NCBI RefSeq assembly: GCF_027596085.1
Contig: NC_072464.1
Span: 13,768,124 to 13,832,123, forward strand
Origin: Anoplopoma fimbria
Lineage: Eukaryota > Chordata > Actinopteri > Perciformes > Anoplopomatidae
Direction: 5' to 3'
Length of the DNA: 64,000 nucleotides
Numbering within the stretch: position 1 is the stretch's first letter; each line of letters begins with the position of its first letter. The position numbers and the translations under genes are program-made. Below are positions 1 to 15,200 of the stretch, one piece after another. A model generated the notes under the pieces. It did no database searches. It was given only the letters and a program-made list of their open reading frames with translations, and was not told where the DNA came from.

Positions 1-5
1 TTCAG

Positions 6-161
6 GGTCTGACTTCCAGTGTAACATTCACATAATCCCTGTGAAAAATGAGGAGGGTGTGGTGATGATGTTCATCTTAAATTTTGATTACATCGTGGAT
101 GGGGAAAGTGACCACTCCACAGAGAAGATAAGCCCAACGTCACCTACAAAGTCAGATCAAA
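6..161 (+). CDS. kcnh7: kcnh7 exon: end of PAS domain
   Basis: The window opens with the acceptor TTCAG at 1-5. The exon reads [18 protein letters not shown] and onwards, the C-terminal strand of the ERG PAS (eag) domain, which in this family docks on the channel gate and slows closing. It starts in phase 1, the same place as the exon 2/3 junction of human KCNH2, and ends in phase 1 before GTGAGT. Confidence 0.9.
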
Positions 162-759
162 GTGAGTATTTGATAAACCATTCCCTCTTCACTAAGATAT
201 AAATGTACCTGGAAAAAAGAGAGAGAGGGAGAGAGAATATAAAAAAAGAAATGGGGCAATTTTTTGTCTTTGTTGCTTTGGTATTTTTATTAGTTGAAAT
301 TTCAGTTTCATTCCCCACCAGTATTTTCTAGGTAAAAACTTCTTTCATGATTATAGCTAAAAAAAAATATGATATGATGCTGTACCAAAATATTATGCAT
401 GGCATTGCATTTGTCAGTCACATTTTCTCTCTATTTCTCTTCAATTAAACCTGTGCACAGTGGAATGGCACTATTCTTAAAAATAAAAGTAGCACTTTTC
501 ATCTGTTACACACTAATTAAGCACTAGAGATTTTTATTCCGTTCCCCAAGAAGCTCCTCCAAAAATGTTGCCAGCTTCTATTATTATTCCACCAAAGTAT
601 GCATTATTTAAGTTGCCTGTAAAATGGAATTGACATGTACAATGATGGAATGCACTGTGTGCATGCATGAAATGAGCGGTCTGCTTACAAAACCTTATCT
701 TGTTGAAAATATTTAATTATTGATCGTTATGTTTGTTGTATGTCTTTTAGGAGAACAGC

Positions 760-790
<31 letters not shown>

Positions 791-3700
791 CATACATACA
801 TACATACATACATACATACATACATACATACATACATACATACATACATACATACATACATACATACATTCAATACATACATACATACCTTATCATATAT
901 ATTTTACCCCGTACATACAGTATATCCTTTATTATGTGTGTCAGTAGGTGTAAATGTCAATGAGACGTTCCTGCTCCTCTCTGATTGGAGGCACTCAGCA
1001 TCTCCTCTCTGACCGGAGCTCAGCTATCCACTTCACTCAGCATAATTTCCTCCAGGGCACTGGCATTCGACTTGTGATGTACTGTGTGTATGCGTGTATG
1101 TTAGTTTGTGCATGCATGCATATGTGTGTGTGTGCGTGTGTGCATGCATGTGTGTGGTTTCTAATGTGTGAGCAAGTGCCTGTGTCCGTTGCTAACGTTG
1201 CTAATCAGAGTTGATTGCTTGTGACCGTGCTACAGCAAGGGGACCTGTGGGTAGATGGGGTAGATAAACATATGATGTGACTTTTGATTAGAAAGAGTCT
1301 TGACTACTTGCACACATCACACTTTAAGTATGACCTTACTATTGTCTTTATCTTTTAGCAGCCCTTAGATAACGCCAGGGCATAAAAGTGTAATTTTATG
1401 CTATATTGGGTTTGACGAAAGACTCATGCTTATGATTTAGCTATGCCGCTGCATACTATCTTACTATGTTATACTGTATTGTCTTTTTTATTTCCACACC
1501 ATTTTCATTGTTTCCTAAGATGTGTTTGAAAAATCATGTATTCGACAGCATTTAGACCATAACTACATTCTAAAAAATGACACTGGCAAAGGAATTAATC
1601 AGTTTGTCGGGCCTTTATAGCACAAAGACATGACAGTTTCATGGGCAGAGGAATGACCTGGACGTATAACTGTTTTCAAAAAATTAATTCAGTTATTGTT
1701 CAGCATTATACCTGAAATGATCAGGGAGAACATTCTCAAAAAGCCATACATTTTGGTATAGGGGCCTATTAGAGGGGATTTTTGGACATTGGGGAGCTAA
1801 TTATGATCTCCTGTTGACAGCAGGAAAAATGCCCCCAGGTATCGACCAGCACAATATTGAGCCTGGATGAGGGTAATCCCTTTTTCCCTTAACTGCCATC
1901 TAGAGCACACCATTCAGCAACTTCAACATGCCTTCAAGGCCCAAAGCCAGAGACAATACTTACAAATTACTCAGCAGAAAGATACACTGTGCGGTGCACA
2001 GAGACTTCTTTCCCCCGTTCAATCAACAACAACAACATTAGAATATATTAACTTTAAAAATAGAGGCCCAGCCGAGCCAATTTCTTTCAATATGAAGGTC
2101 CACTCCTAGCTCTTTACCGATGTTCAAGCTCTTCATCACACCCCTAAGGGTGAGAACAGACACCCTGTGAAGGGAAGTTATGTTGGCTGGTTGTATCCAC
2201 AATCTCATACTAAGAAATACTACCCATAGCTAGTGAGCATAGCCGAGGGCTGGAAAATAAATCAACTGATAAATCATGAACTTCACCTTCAGGCTCAGCT
2301 CAGCTTTTTCACCACAACAAACCACGTCACTGCTAATGTCGCATCGATTGTCTTGTTTATCTTACGCTCTGTCTTTCTTTCTCTTGTGAACATTACCCTG
2401 AGATACTTTAACTCCTCCACTTGACGCAGTAAACTCGCTCACAGCTCAAAGCGCAAAGCGCAAAATCCACTGTTTCCCAGCAGAGTACAATGGACATGGA
2501 GATGCTTATTCTCATCCTCATCGCATAACTTAGTAACAAGAATAAAAATATATTATTTTTGGAAAGACAGGTCGACATGTTTCCCTCAGTATTAAGAGAA
2601 ATCAGCCCCCCCTTGAAAGACATTCTCAGTCAGGAAGGTAATAGAGTATTAAGAAGTCCTCAATCACAGGCAACTGGAGTGGCTGTTTTATACTTGAAGA
2701 CACTTCATCACTGAACCAAGGGATTTAATCAGTCTACTCACTAGTTGGGAGTCCCAAGTAGGACAACGTCTTTGGATGATTCACACTTAAAAGTGGCATG
2801 AGGTGTCATTAAGGCCACATGTGAGTTATTTAGGTCGCATGGCAGTTATGTGTGTGCCATCAGAGTATATGATGTTAAGGTGTGAAGTTGTTCAAACCAC
2901 CTCTAAGGATATGTCAGGACAGCACTGTAAGCTGCTGATAAGCTTTTTCAGGAGAATGGCTTTTGTCTAAATAGCAAGATCAAATGAAAAAAAACAGCGC
3001 AACACACAAAGGAGCTAAACTGGGCTGTCATTCTATACAAACAGTAGATGGAGTGTCCAATCAATGCAGCATCCTATTTTTAGCAACAAGCACCAAGTAC
3101 AACTGAGGCTAATGGGTATGTCAATTTTTCAGGTTATTCTTTACAGATTTCACTCAAAACACAAATGTCAACTTCATATTGGGGCTAAAGGAAAAGTCAT
3201 GGGATCACCAAAGTTAGTAGGCTTCATCCTTCTGGCACAATAAACTCATGTACAAGATTTAAAGAAAATTATCTCAAGAGTTGCATTGATGAAAGTCTCC
3301 CTGCAGAGAAGAGACAGAAATGTTGACTATATCTCCTGCCAGCTCTGGATACCTGTAGGTTCCTCTCCAGGAAACTTGTTGAGTGTCGTGGCTCTATGGT
3401 AAGCTGTTATAGTTGTAACATCAGCACATTTGGCCAGGGAATGGAAACAGATGGCAATGATGTTATGTAAGGAGGCTGCTGAGAGATGGGAGCCTCACGA
3501 GTGAGGCAGTGTTCACTTTCACCCTCCTTCTATTGTTAATGAGCCAAAACTGTCCCAAGAGGTCATTAACATTGGTTACTGTGTCCCTTGTGAAAATGTG
3601 GTTTCTATACATGAATTGGGTGAGGCATTATAAATTGATTGTGCGATCTGCTTTTTCACGTGCTCATGGGCACTGAAAGGAGATGATTTGGCATAAGCAC

Positions 3701-6700
3701 ATCTGTTTTGTTTAGTTTACTGCACCGATCTGCTAACACTGCAAATGTTTAACACTAATGCATTGAATCTTCTGCTAAACATTGTTTTGTTAATTACAAG
3801 ACGTGAAGCTTCAGTTACGAAAAACCCCTGCAGAAATGTGATCCCCTGATTGTCTGGGGACCAACACAGCATGGACAGCTTATGAAAGATTAATCTGAAA
3901 ATAACATGGAGGCCTGCACACTTGAGAAACCGGAGCCAAAATGTGTTAATTTAATTATTTATGAGTGGAGTTTAAGCACCTGACGTTCGCAACGTATGGC
4001 CTCCATGTACTTTTTTCTTATAACTTGTGATGCTGAAAGGGGAAGCTGACATATCAAAAGAACTTTAATAATAATAATACTTTTCTTATTAATTATACTT
4101 TAATAATAATCAATTACCCTTTAGTCAGCAAAAGCAGTGTGGTTCTCCTGGTTCCACTTTCATGTTCTTGCAATTATTGAAAATTAGTCTGTGAAATGAG
4201 TATTTTATCGGTTCTAAATTATTTCAGATTCCATTTTCCCTCATGTATTGTTGGCAGAATAAACCTGTTATCCAATCATGTCTTTCATTATGTATAGGAA
4301 TTACACCGAAGGCTTAACAAGCTTTCTCCTAATTTTTCTCACTTTTTAGGGAGGAGTAGATTCTTTCGCTTCCGCCACGCCGCTTTGAGCCTGATGAATA
4401 CCAAACAATCTCTTCCGCAAGAGGACCCAGATGCTGTGATGGTGGACCTGCCCAAAGAGAATGAGGGCTCAATGGCGCTGCAGAGCTTCCCCTCACCCAC
4501 CAAGAGCATTTGCAGTCCCATTGAGACCAATGACAGGCATGGCCTCATAGGCTCAAGCCACCACTCTTCCCAGGCTAGCGTCGGCCCTGAACCACTTGAC
4601 CATTCATCCCCTAAACACCTCTGGGATAAGCTGTACCAAACAGAGCCACACCTATCCTCCACCGCCCTCTCAAACACCTTTCCCAGAGGCAGCATCAACA
4701 GCATGAGGCGAGCCTCTTCTGTCCATGAAATGGAGGCCTACAGCTTGAATTCCAAAAGCATATTCAATGATCGTCATACGAATGAAGGTATGTACAGAAC
4801 TACAGTATGTAAGTAGAATTTACAGCTCCAGATGCAATTGGTATAATCTGGCCCATCCATCACATTATGATTGAGTTTGCATTAGAATACAGAGCAGTGT
4901 TAATTCAACCATATGACACTTGGGTCAGCAGTACACAGATTACAAATGTAGTCTCTATTAGTTAAACTTAAGAGATACCATTTGTAGACAGACACACTGT
5001 AATTAAATTTACTCTTACTTTTCTTAAATATGTATAGGTTTATTAAAATGTTTTTTCTTTAGCTGCTCTCTCCCCAAAATGCTTCCTTTGACAATGTCAC
5101 TGGTAATATGTATTTTGGCCCAAGACGCTTTTCTGGAGCATGACTTTCAAGAAAGGCAATCAGCATGAATGCTCTTCACAGATCCACTTTTGCTGGATCA
5201 GTTAAGTGGGCTGACTGCACTCAATTATGTTAAATGATGTTTACTTAAAACAACGATCTGATCAGCCTGGTATCTTCTGTCATCTTGCGATAATCAAAGC
5301 ATTGATTTCAGACTAACCTTCCTGAATGTATGCTTGTGTTATCTGATACTATAGTAGTTCTGTTGACTAGCTATTCTTCCAAACTATGCTGGCTGTTAAG
5401 CATACAGTATCTGTGGTAAAATCCTTAAATGTTTGCATAGCCATGTACCAACACAATATTATGTAACAGAAACACTTACTCTGTACTTAAAAGCTTTCTG
5501 TTGCCACAAATGTCATAAAAAGTCCTTTTAGCTCGAGATGTGTCTCCAGTCTGCCATACTGTTAACACATGTGCGTTGAAGCATGCGTAACCTGTGATAA
5601 AAACATTCACAGTCCAAACTTTGCTTTTTAGGAATAAGTGAAATTTAAAAGCTTATGTCTCGAAATGAAACACCAGTCACTCATCAAATATTTAATTGGA
5701 TCAAATTCCCAGCCAAGTATAGTTCCTGGTATCCCACCTTATTCCTACCAGCATAAGCTAGCTGAGCTGTAGTGCATTTTTCATTTGTAGATAAAGTAGC
5801 TAAACGTTCCCTTGTCTCCTTGACTATCAGCTGATTCCAGAATATATTAGTTGGTTATATTAATATTATTAGGCTGCTACTGTGCAGTTGGCTACACCAA
5901 TGCATCTACAGTATCTACAAAGTATAATTATGTCACTCTATTACCAAAAACATAGAAATAAGGTGACGCATTCCTTTTAATATTTGTTAAATTTAAAAAA
6001 CAATATCCTTATCTCACTAATGTATTAACTGTATTTGCTTAAGCTCTGCTCACTACATCAAGTGAGCAGACTGACCATCAGATGGTAACAGTCTGGGTTG
6101 TTGCTGAAAAATGTGAAATCATATTAACGTATAAATTTGATGTATTGTGTCTAGGATAAGTTTACCAAGGGTACTAATGTGACTGTTATTTGTTTCTAAA
6201 CCACCAGGCCCTTTTAATCATGTGAAGTCCAGCCTGCTTGGCTCGACCTCTGATTCTAACATCAATAAGTATAGCACCATCCACAAGATCCCTCTGATTG
6301 CACTCAACTTCTCTGAGGGGACTGATAAGAAGACTCATTCCCCGCCAACACCGGAGACAACCATCATAGCACCAAAGGTCAAAGACAGAACTCACAATGT
6401 CACAGAAAAAGTCACGCAGGTGAGTCAGGATGTTCCACTTTGTTTGTTATTGCAGTACTTTCTGAATCATAGCAAAACTCTTCAGCCAACATCATTAGTC
6501 GTGGGGTTTGATTCTAAATAACCCCTTGGTTTTGTATTTCAAAGAACACAATTAGTTGTGTTTGATGGGTGGTATCTGACAAAGTGATTACGTCTCCATC
6601 ACTGCACGGACTCTTAATGTAGTTATCTGAGGGGGTACATCGAAGGTTGGATGTTGGGAAACGTGGTACTCTGATACACAGGACATGTTATAGCATGCTA

Positions 6701-9195
6701 GTGAAATTTCCTGCTGGCAGGGGGGAAAAAAAGAGAGAAGTCATTTCAGAAAGGGAGAGAAAGGACATCCGATTGATCCCATAAAATAAATCTATCTTTT
6801 ATCTTGCAAGCCCTCTGCAGGGATCCAGCAGGGATTCAATTTTTTGCTCAAGGACAATGCAGCAGGACTAACACTTCCTGTCACAGGGGCTATGTATTCG
6901 CACAATTCCCTGTTGACAAGACCAGCAGCACAGCTGATGCCAGCTTGCCAAGGACAGCTAAGAGTGCAGGCATCCATCCCAATTCTGATTAATGAATGCC
7001 TATGTTTCACCTGATTATACATTCAAAAGAAAGTCGAAATTCATTGGATAGCTTGAATCAACCTGACTCATCATTTTGTTAGGTATAAATAGCCATGAAA
7101 ACGTTATGAAAGTCTCACTACAATAGACAAACAATACAGCTACTTTGGGGAAATGTTAGCAACAACCATGCACAAGAGAGGCCCAGGAAGATAATATTTA
7201 AACATCTATCAACAGAGCTTACCCACTCATAACAAAAAAAATGAAACATCAACATGAGTAACCTTATTCCTACTAACCGGGGTACTAGCAGATTTCCTAA
7301 GGCATAGTTTTTATCATATCTCATGGGGGCTTTATTCCATCATTCCAGTTGGTCAATCAATTTTTTCCTTATCACTTCATGTCATTGTTTTCTGGTTCAA
7401 TTAGGGCTTCTTAAACAACCGTTTTTGTACCAATATATTTGGGTCCTTGGGGACCCTAGTCAAAATCAATGTAAAAGCATTTTTGATAGATTTAACTGTT
7501 TATTGACCTTCTGTCCGACATGGGTCCTAATTTAAACTACCCCACACTGTCAGGGACACTCTGTCAGTTATTTTGAAAAAGACAGACACAGGTGCAGCAG
7601 ACAAAGATTTCCTCATGTGCTCTGTTTATTTTTGTCTTACACAATATGCAAATTAACTGTCACTTGTATAAAATAATAATCCATCCCCAGGGACTCCAAT
7701 CTGTAGTCCTTGTATGTTGGTAGGATGAGAGAACGCTCTGCCTCCCTGCTGACGTTAGTTTGGAGTTTTGAGACACCGCTGAGACATGAACACCGCATCT
7801 ACTTCCTGACTGCTAGCATGAGAAAATCTATAATTCATGTGTTGAGGGTAGGGGAATGTGCGGAAATGAAAAGAGAGACCCGCCACCCTCATCTTCACTC
7901 CTGCACTATGTTCTGCCCTCTCTCTATGTCTGCCACTGCTTATTAAGCCAAAAACAGGGGACATCATGGCCTTCCTGAGAACACTGAATAATTTATCATC
8001 CAGTCAGAGTTCATTCATGTGGGGAAATTAAAACAGTTTTTTGTTTACTGTAATATATGTATAAAAATATCTATCAGCACAGTTTCTACTACTTTTCTCC
8101 AATTTATCGTTCCTACATTAAAGAACTTAGCTTTTTACCAAGAATGTGGAACAAGTGAGCGGCAGTCAGATTAGTTATGGTGCTGGGACAGAGGCAATCT
8201 GCTTGTCATCCTGGAGTGCCTGTCTTTACCTAATACTGTTAGACTGCAGAGCACTTACCTTTGCTTGTCACAGTTTCTGTTAAATACGTCCTTGAAGGCT
8301 TTGAGCTGGCTAAATTACTTGATGGGCCATACGCAATAAAGATCATAAGAAATAAGTACTTGAAGGTGTCTTTGATCAAATTGTCAGAGGGATTATCAGC
8401 AAAGAAGGAACACTATAAACATCAATGTAGACAGGTGACAGAAAATACAATTTTCAGTGATCCTATTAAATTAAGATGTCGATCCACAATAAATTATAGT
8501 GACATTTAAAAGTGAAGTGGCGTGATCAGGCGGTTTCCCTTACTGTCCTGACCCTCTCTTACCACTCCACCAGGTCCTGTCACTCGGAGCTGATGTCCTT
8601 CCAGAGTACAAACTCCAGACAGCCCGGATTGACAAGTTCACCATCCTTCACTACAGCCCATTCAAAGCCGTGTGGGACTGGCTGATCCTGCTGCTGGTCA
8701 TCTACACAGCAATCCTCACTCCCTACTCGGCTGCGTTTCTTCTCAATGACACAGAGGAACAGAAGAGGCGTGAATGCGGATACTCCTGCAGCCCTCTCAA
8801 TGTAGTGGATTTAATGGTGGACATCATGTTCATCATTGACATCCTCATAAACTTCAGGACCACTTACGTAAACCTGAACGAGGAGGTGGTCAGCGATCCA
8901 GCTAAGATAGCAATCCATTACTTTAAAGGATGGTTCCTTATAGACATGGTGGCGGCAATCCCCTTTGACCTTCTTATCTTTGGATCAGGATCAGATGAGG
9001 TATGTTGTCTCTAAAGCATATATTTTATACCTGTTTTTTTTTTCTCCCAGGGTGCTTTGCTGCACATCAACCCGGCCATGCCTGCCCTGTTATCCATTTA
9101 CTAAGTCCAGACTTGTTCCCCTGGCCGACCACTAAAGCCTGAATCTTTCTGTCTCGGCTTTGAAAGGATTACTTTAAATTGCATGTTTTTTCATA

Positions 9196-9231
<36 letters not shown>

Positions 9232-12200
9232 GAATGGTCCTCATTCTAGAATCCATTTACACGGATTAATGGCTTACCAAATGGCAATCAATGATGCATT
9301 TATGTGAGGAGCAAGCCAACAGGGCTGTGTGCACAGCTTACATGCAGATGTGAGATGGCCATTGGTAGGCTGGCTGCCAGGCCTGCTGGCTTGTTTGTTG
9401 GTAGGATATGTCCCCTCAGGCTCCAGATCCACTTCAGTGCTTTACTGTGCTTTGTAGGCACTCCATTACACCAACAAAGCTCCTGCTTATGAAGCAAAAC
9501 CATCCTTTCAGCCATGGCTGCTCAGTCAGTTAAGTCAATCACAACAAATCAGAATGAAAATGAATGCGTGTTTCTCTTACAAGACAATTTACTGTAACAA
9601 AGATATCCACAACAAAAATATTTGCTCAAAAAAGATGAGTAAAACATATCATTTTTTGCCTCTGGGAAATCAATGCAAACTATTTCACATTATAATGAAT
9701 AATAATAAATAGTATATCACTGTGATAACATGCCGATACTTTGCTTGCATTTGCAGCTAACCAGCATGGTGTTCATAATTTCCAGACTGAACATGCAATG
9801 TCCCCAATCAACGGCATTCTCAATCAGAAAATAAGAAACTACTGAGAAAGTGGCAGATGGTTTTCACAAAGCTTGTTTGATTTAGAAGCTTAACAAGACG
9901 GTTTAACCTACAAGCTCTTAAACTAACATTTTGATTGGAGCAGAGAATATATTTGAAATAGATTTCAATCAATGTCTTGTTGCTTTTAAAACAACTAAGT
10001 CTCTTCAAAAGATTCAACCTACTGCGAGAGGCATTATGCAAAATTGACTCCATGTACGGTTTTGTTAATAATCATAATGATTATAATAGAAACAGCGAAA
10101 CAAAAGATTTATTTCAAGCTGTTTCACTGTTAATTTGGTCGGAAAGAAGATGAGTGCTTTGTCCCAACTTGAACCCCTTAAATGTTGTTCCCATTAGAGA
10201 GGAACAGGAACAAGGAGAGATAAAGAGGAGGGGGGGCTGTAGTGCTGTGCAGCTGTGTTTCAGAATGAAAAAGCTTGTTCTGGTACATTGAAGATTTAAT
10301 TAAACTGTCATTTGATTGTAGAGTGCACTTTGCCTGTTGGTTCAACCAATACGTGATTTTAAAGGCCAAACTTAATATTTTGTTGGTAATATTTTATGTG
10401 TTGTTTTTTTAATGGGTTTTTTTTTGGTGGTGTTATTAGATGACTGATATTTATAACCCCAGCAGTGAAACAGGCCTCTATCAAGATCAGTTGAGAATGG
10501 GACAACATACTGATTTTTCCATCAAATGATGTAATTGTGTGTGTACATATACCTCAAATGTATGGTAGTGTGGGCCTTTAAATTTAAATCTAGGGCTAAC
10601 ATACCAACAAACTGACCTGATCTTGGAAATCCTATACAGGAAGACTACAGTGAAATAGTAGACTCAAACCCAAGACTTCTGGTCATGAAGCAATTACCAA
10701 AGAAAACTGAATAAAATGCCCTTAGACGTAAAACAAGACTAAGAATTAAAGATATGTTTCTGGAGAACCAATGGTCATGTTTTCACTTTGGTAAGCCTCA
10801 GCAAACCAAATAAAGTTTTGAGTAACATTAGAAAAGGATTCTGGTCAATCTTACATTTTACATAATGAAAATGAAGTATTGTTCAAATCCATTAAGGCGG
10901 CCAGCTCTTAAAAGTTGTGCTGTAGTCAAAGCGATAGTAAGTCATTAAGGGAGTCAGTTTTCTTGAAATTGCCACTGGAGGACAGATCTATAGCCACTTA
11001 TCATTAAGTGAGTTGCATCCAAACATAACTGCACACTGGATATCATGATTGTTGTGGGAGGGACAGTGAAGCTTCCAATTCAGGCTATTCTTACCCCTTG
11101 GGAAAGTTTGTGGGCATAGTTGAATGATAGAAATGTCGATGTGAAATATAAAGCTTTAATGTCAAGTACAAATGCTTCACTTGAAACAGAGGAGATTTCC
11201 CCAAAACTTGGCTTGAACATAGGGCAACTGGGATTAATTTCGGCCCTCAAAGACCAAGATGAATTTCTTTTCAAAAGCAGAAAGTTCACAGTTTAGTCAG
11301 ATATGCCATAATGTTTGTCATGTTTAATATCAGGTTTTATTGACTCATTGCATAAATTCCTGCTTATGACACCATTTTAACCAAGAGATATAGGGTCAAT
11401 GAAGCAGGACAAATAGAATTGTTGTTGGCTCTTTTTTGAAAGAAGATTTAAAGACAGTTTGATGACTGAGGTTTTGAAGGCCTGAACAACTGACTTTGTA
11501 TATGGTTTACCCATTAAGAAACAGTTGTGGAGGTGCAAGTAAGAATCAAAAGTATTAATATTTGTAAGTCGCTTTTATCCAAAGCGACTTACAAATATAT
11601 ATATATTTTTCAAGAAAATCTAAGTCAAAGGCAATGCTACAGTGGTTAAGAATGAAAGTGTGCAGTTAGCTTTATTTTCAAAGGTCATTCAGTAATTGTC
11701 AGGTAGATAAATTACCGTTCCAATGGGAATAGTAGTTCGTGCTGCTTAAACCTTTTTGATGACACAGAAGCAGCAACAAAGTCCCAGGGAGCCGATGAGT
11801 GAGTGCTACTGCCCATTCGGTGTTGGATAAATGAGGATTTATCCGTGAGCTGCTGGCGTGTTCATTTGCCTTTGACCAAAGAGCTGTGGGGAGTTGCCAC
11901 ACTTTTTATATTGTTACAGGGACTCATTACCCTGAGTTTGTGAAGTGATTTGTTGTTGGCAAATAGAACATGTCAGAGGATGTGGCGGTTGTAGATATGC
12001 AGCAAATAATTGCAGCAAATGACAAATGAAATGTCCCATACTGAAACGAGATACATGTATCAAATTACTGTAAAAGCATTGTTGGTTTGACATATTAACA
12101 TTCATACTACTACTGCTATTACTAATAAAATGCCCGACTATACTTTTTGTGTAGACCACCACTCTGATTGGCCTGCTGAAGACAGCTAGGCTCCTGCGTT

Positions 12201-15200
12201 TGGTGCGTGTAGCGAGGAAGCTGGACCGCTACTCTGAGTATGGTGCCGCAGTCCTCATGCTGCTCATGTGCATCTTCGCCCTCATCGCCCACTGGCTGGC
12301 CTGTATATGGTACGCCATCGGCAACGTGGAGAAGCCCTACTTGGAGCACAAGATTGGCTGGCTAGACAATCTGGGCGTGTCCATAGGAAAGAGATACAAC
12401 TACAGCGACCCGAACTCTGGTCCCTCTATCAAGGACAAGTATGTCACAGCACTTTACTTCACCTTCAGCAGTCTGACCAGCGTGGGCTTTGGAAATGTTT
12501 CCCCAAACACCAACTCGGAGAAGATCTTTTCCATCTGTGTCATGTTGATTGGCTGTGAGTATGTTTTGGTCTTTTTTTATTTTCTTTGAGCATAACTTTA
12601 TTCTGCTTTTATCTGGCGCAGCACTTGAAGTGGACTTAGGCATGAACTTCATTTGATTAGATCTATTGCATGTCCTGGGAGAAGGATTCCTTCTTTTGAT
12701 GTCCTTCCAGAGGTTTCTTTCATGTTTCCCAATGAAAGCTTTTTTGTGGGGAATTTTTCTTTATGTGAATCGACTTGCTTGACTAAACAACAGGATCTAA
12801 CTTAAGTCTTTTTTTGATTATTGTTTGTATTTCAGCCCTTATGTATGCCAGTATTTTTGGAAACGTCTCTGCCATAATCCAGAGGTTATACTCGGGTACG
12901 GCCCGATATCATGCTCAAATGTTACGGGTCAGGGAGTTCATACGCTTTCATCAGATTCCCAACCCACTGAGGCAGCGGCTGGAGGAGTATTTCCAACACT
13001 CCTGGGCCTACACCAACGGCATCGATATGAACACGGTTAGTAAAAGGGATCACCACATCTACCTGCTATTTTAACTTGATAGCATGCCCAACAACATTAA
13101 CTGATCTTATTTAATAACAGTAGAAATGATGAATATGCAAGATTCTAAAAAGAGCTTTCTTTCCCTTGTATGCTTTTCATTTGGATTAACATCCCTACAT
13201 TGGTAAGAGCAGGAGGTACATGTTTTTAATTCTTTCATTTTCATGGCACTGTTTCAGCATTGTTTAAATTAACAACCCCATTATCCCGACAGTGTCAATA
13301 TTAGAAATGTCCATCACTTACAATATGCATGGTTTGTGTGAATTCATCCAATTATTATAGCATATTTCATATCCTAAAGCAACAAAATCATTTTTAGAGT
13401 GAACTATGCGAGTGTAGTAGCATGCAATGAAATGGCATTTTGGCTTGTTATAATTCCATCTGAAATTGTATTTGCAATAACCTTATCAGTAACATTATTT
13501 TGCAGGCAACTACCTATATTCCTCAATAATAAATGTGTTAATGTTTTGCTTTTTTTATTAGTTTTAATGTTCAACTAGATATGTTGTAATTGTCCTAAAT
13601 TTGAGATTGTAAGAGTGTAAGGTTTTTATTCCCAGGAAATTTTATAGATTAAGGTAGAAACAACCTCTTTCTATCGATTCAAGAAGTAGAAGTTTAGGTA
13701 TGTAAGGCAATAACCCAAGATTAAGTGCCTACTTACTAATTAAGGCTTTACAATACCATATATTAGCTCCTCATCCATCATATAATATATGAATATTCCA
13801 TGTAGTGGGATAAAGCATAAAACTTGTGATTATAAAATTTGGTTATTGGTCAGAGAAGTTTGTTTTCTACTTTAACAAGTTGTGTAAAATGTATAAATTG
13901 GCAGTCAATTATTTCCTTTAAGGTGGATGCATACATCAAAAGTCTGTTTAATCCATGGCTTCAACAAATTAATTGACTTAGGGTATCAAAATAGTGGCAG
14001 CTTGTTGCTTGCGTTATATTACTCAATGCACTTTTCCCTCACTCAGATATGATGTGTTGCAAGTTCAAGAAAAGAAAGAGAAAAAGCCTAAACTGAGCAG
14101 GCAGTGTGGGTTTTAGGGTTATTTTTACATATAACATTTGGTGTGAAATCAGTAATTGTTACATCTTGATATAATGTATATGAATGCGTCTTTATTAAGA
14201 AACATTAAAGTGTCCCATTACATTTGAGGTTGTTCTTACAATACACTGGGTGACTGTTTAATGGGTCTATGACTCTCCACATTTGTTTCCTCATATGTCC
14301 GTATCTCTGTGCTATTGTCAAGCTAAATTAAAACTTCTCTCAGTAAGTGTAAATTCATCTTAACACATTTGCTGCTCACAGCTTCCCACTGGCTCGCAGA
14401 ACAATCCCTTTGATATTATCAAACTCAATATTTTGTGCATTTTGACTCACAGATTTTCTCTGCATCACAGGTCTTAAAAGGTTTTCCTGAGTGCTTGCAG
14501 GCAGACATCTGCCTTCACCTCAACAAAAGTCTTCTTGAAGACTGCAAAGCGTTCCAAGGAGCATCCAAAGGCTGCCTGAGGGCCTTGGCCATGCACTTCA
14601 AAACCACTCATGCCCCTCCTGGAGACACTCTGGTCCATAGTGGTGATGTGCTCACCGCTCTCTACTTTCTGTCCCGTGGCTCTATTGAGATCCTAAAAGA
14701 TGACATTGTCGTAGCAATCCTAGGTAAATACAATCCTGGGTTTCTTATGTGAAGTATGATAATGGAAAATACTAAATTAATAAGAGATTGTTATGGCTTG
14801 CCTATGAAAGCTGAATGTCATTGGGGGATTAATTTATCTCCCTTAAGCCAAGATTGTTTTTGTTTGACCTTTTGCCAGTTTCAATCATCAGCATCACGAA
14901 TCTAGTGACAGTCTCTATTGTTCCAATATGTCTACCTATCACAGAGTGTTGTGAATGACCGCAAAAGTCACCTCCCTGTTGAATTGGAGATCTGCCAGCT
15001 GATTGTGTGTTGAGTGTCAGCATCAAACCTGTTGAGACAAAGACAAAAACCCTTATTCCTCTGCTTTTGTCTGATCTTGAAAGAGGAAATGGTTCATTCA
15101 TAATATTCTGACCTCATTGCTGAGTTTGCATGAGTAAATATATTGTCAGTGCTATCAATATTGTACAATTTAGCTAGAATGTATACATATGTTTTTTTAT

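Larger units (their letters stand above)
162..4349 (+). other. kcnh7 intron, 4.2 kb
   Basis: No exon-like frame seen. It holds the microsatellite at 760-889, the TG/CATG-rich tract near 1083-1157 and otherwise AT-rich unique-looking sequence. Confidence 0.7.
9000..12154 (+). other. kcnh7 intron, 3.2 kb
   Basis: Contains a T-rich tract at 9197-9231 and the palindrome at 11558-11598. Nothing else that can be supported was seen. Confidence 0.65.

Noticed and set aside
720..1012. Open frames with [12 protein letters not shown] repeats
   Set aside because: They are read-through of the TA/CATA microsatellite in all frames; no start context, no splice logic, and they lie in a kcnh7 intron.
4339..4704. 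121-codon minus-strand frame over a kcnh7 exon
   Set aside because: Antisense shadow of the linker exon, which is clearly coding on the plus strand.
14829..15101. 90-codon minus-strand frame in a kcnh7 intron
   Set aside because: No recognisable domain, no splice partners, composition like the surrounding intron.
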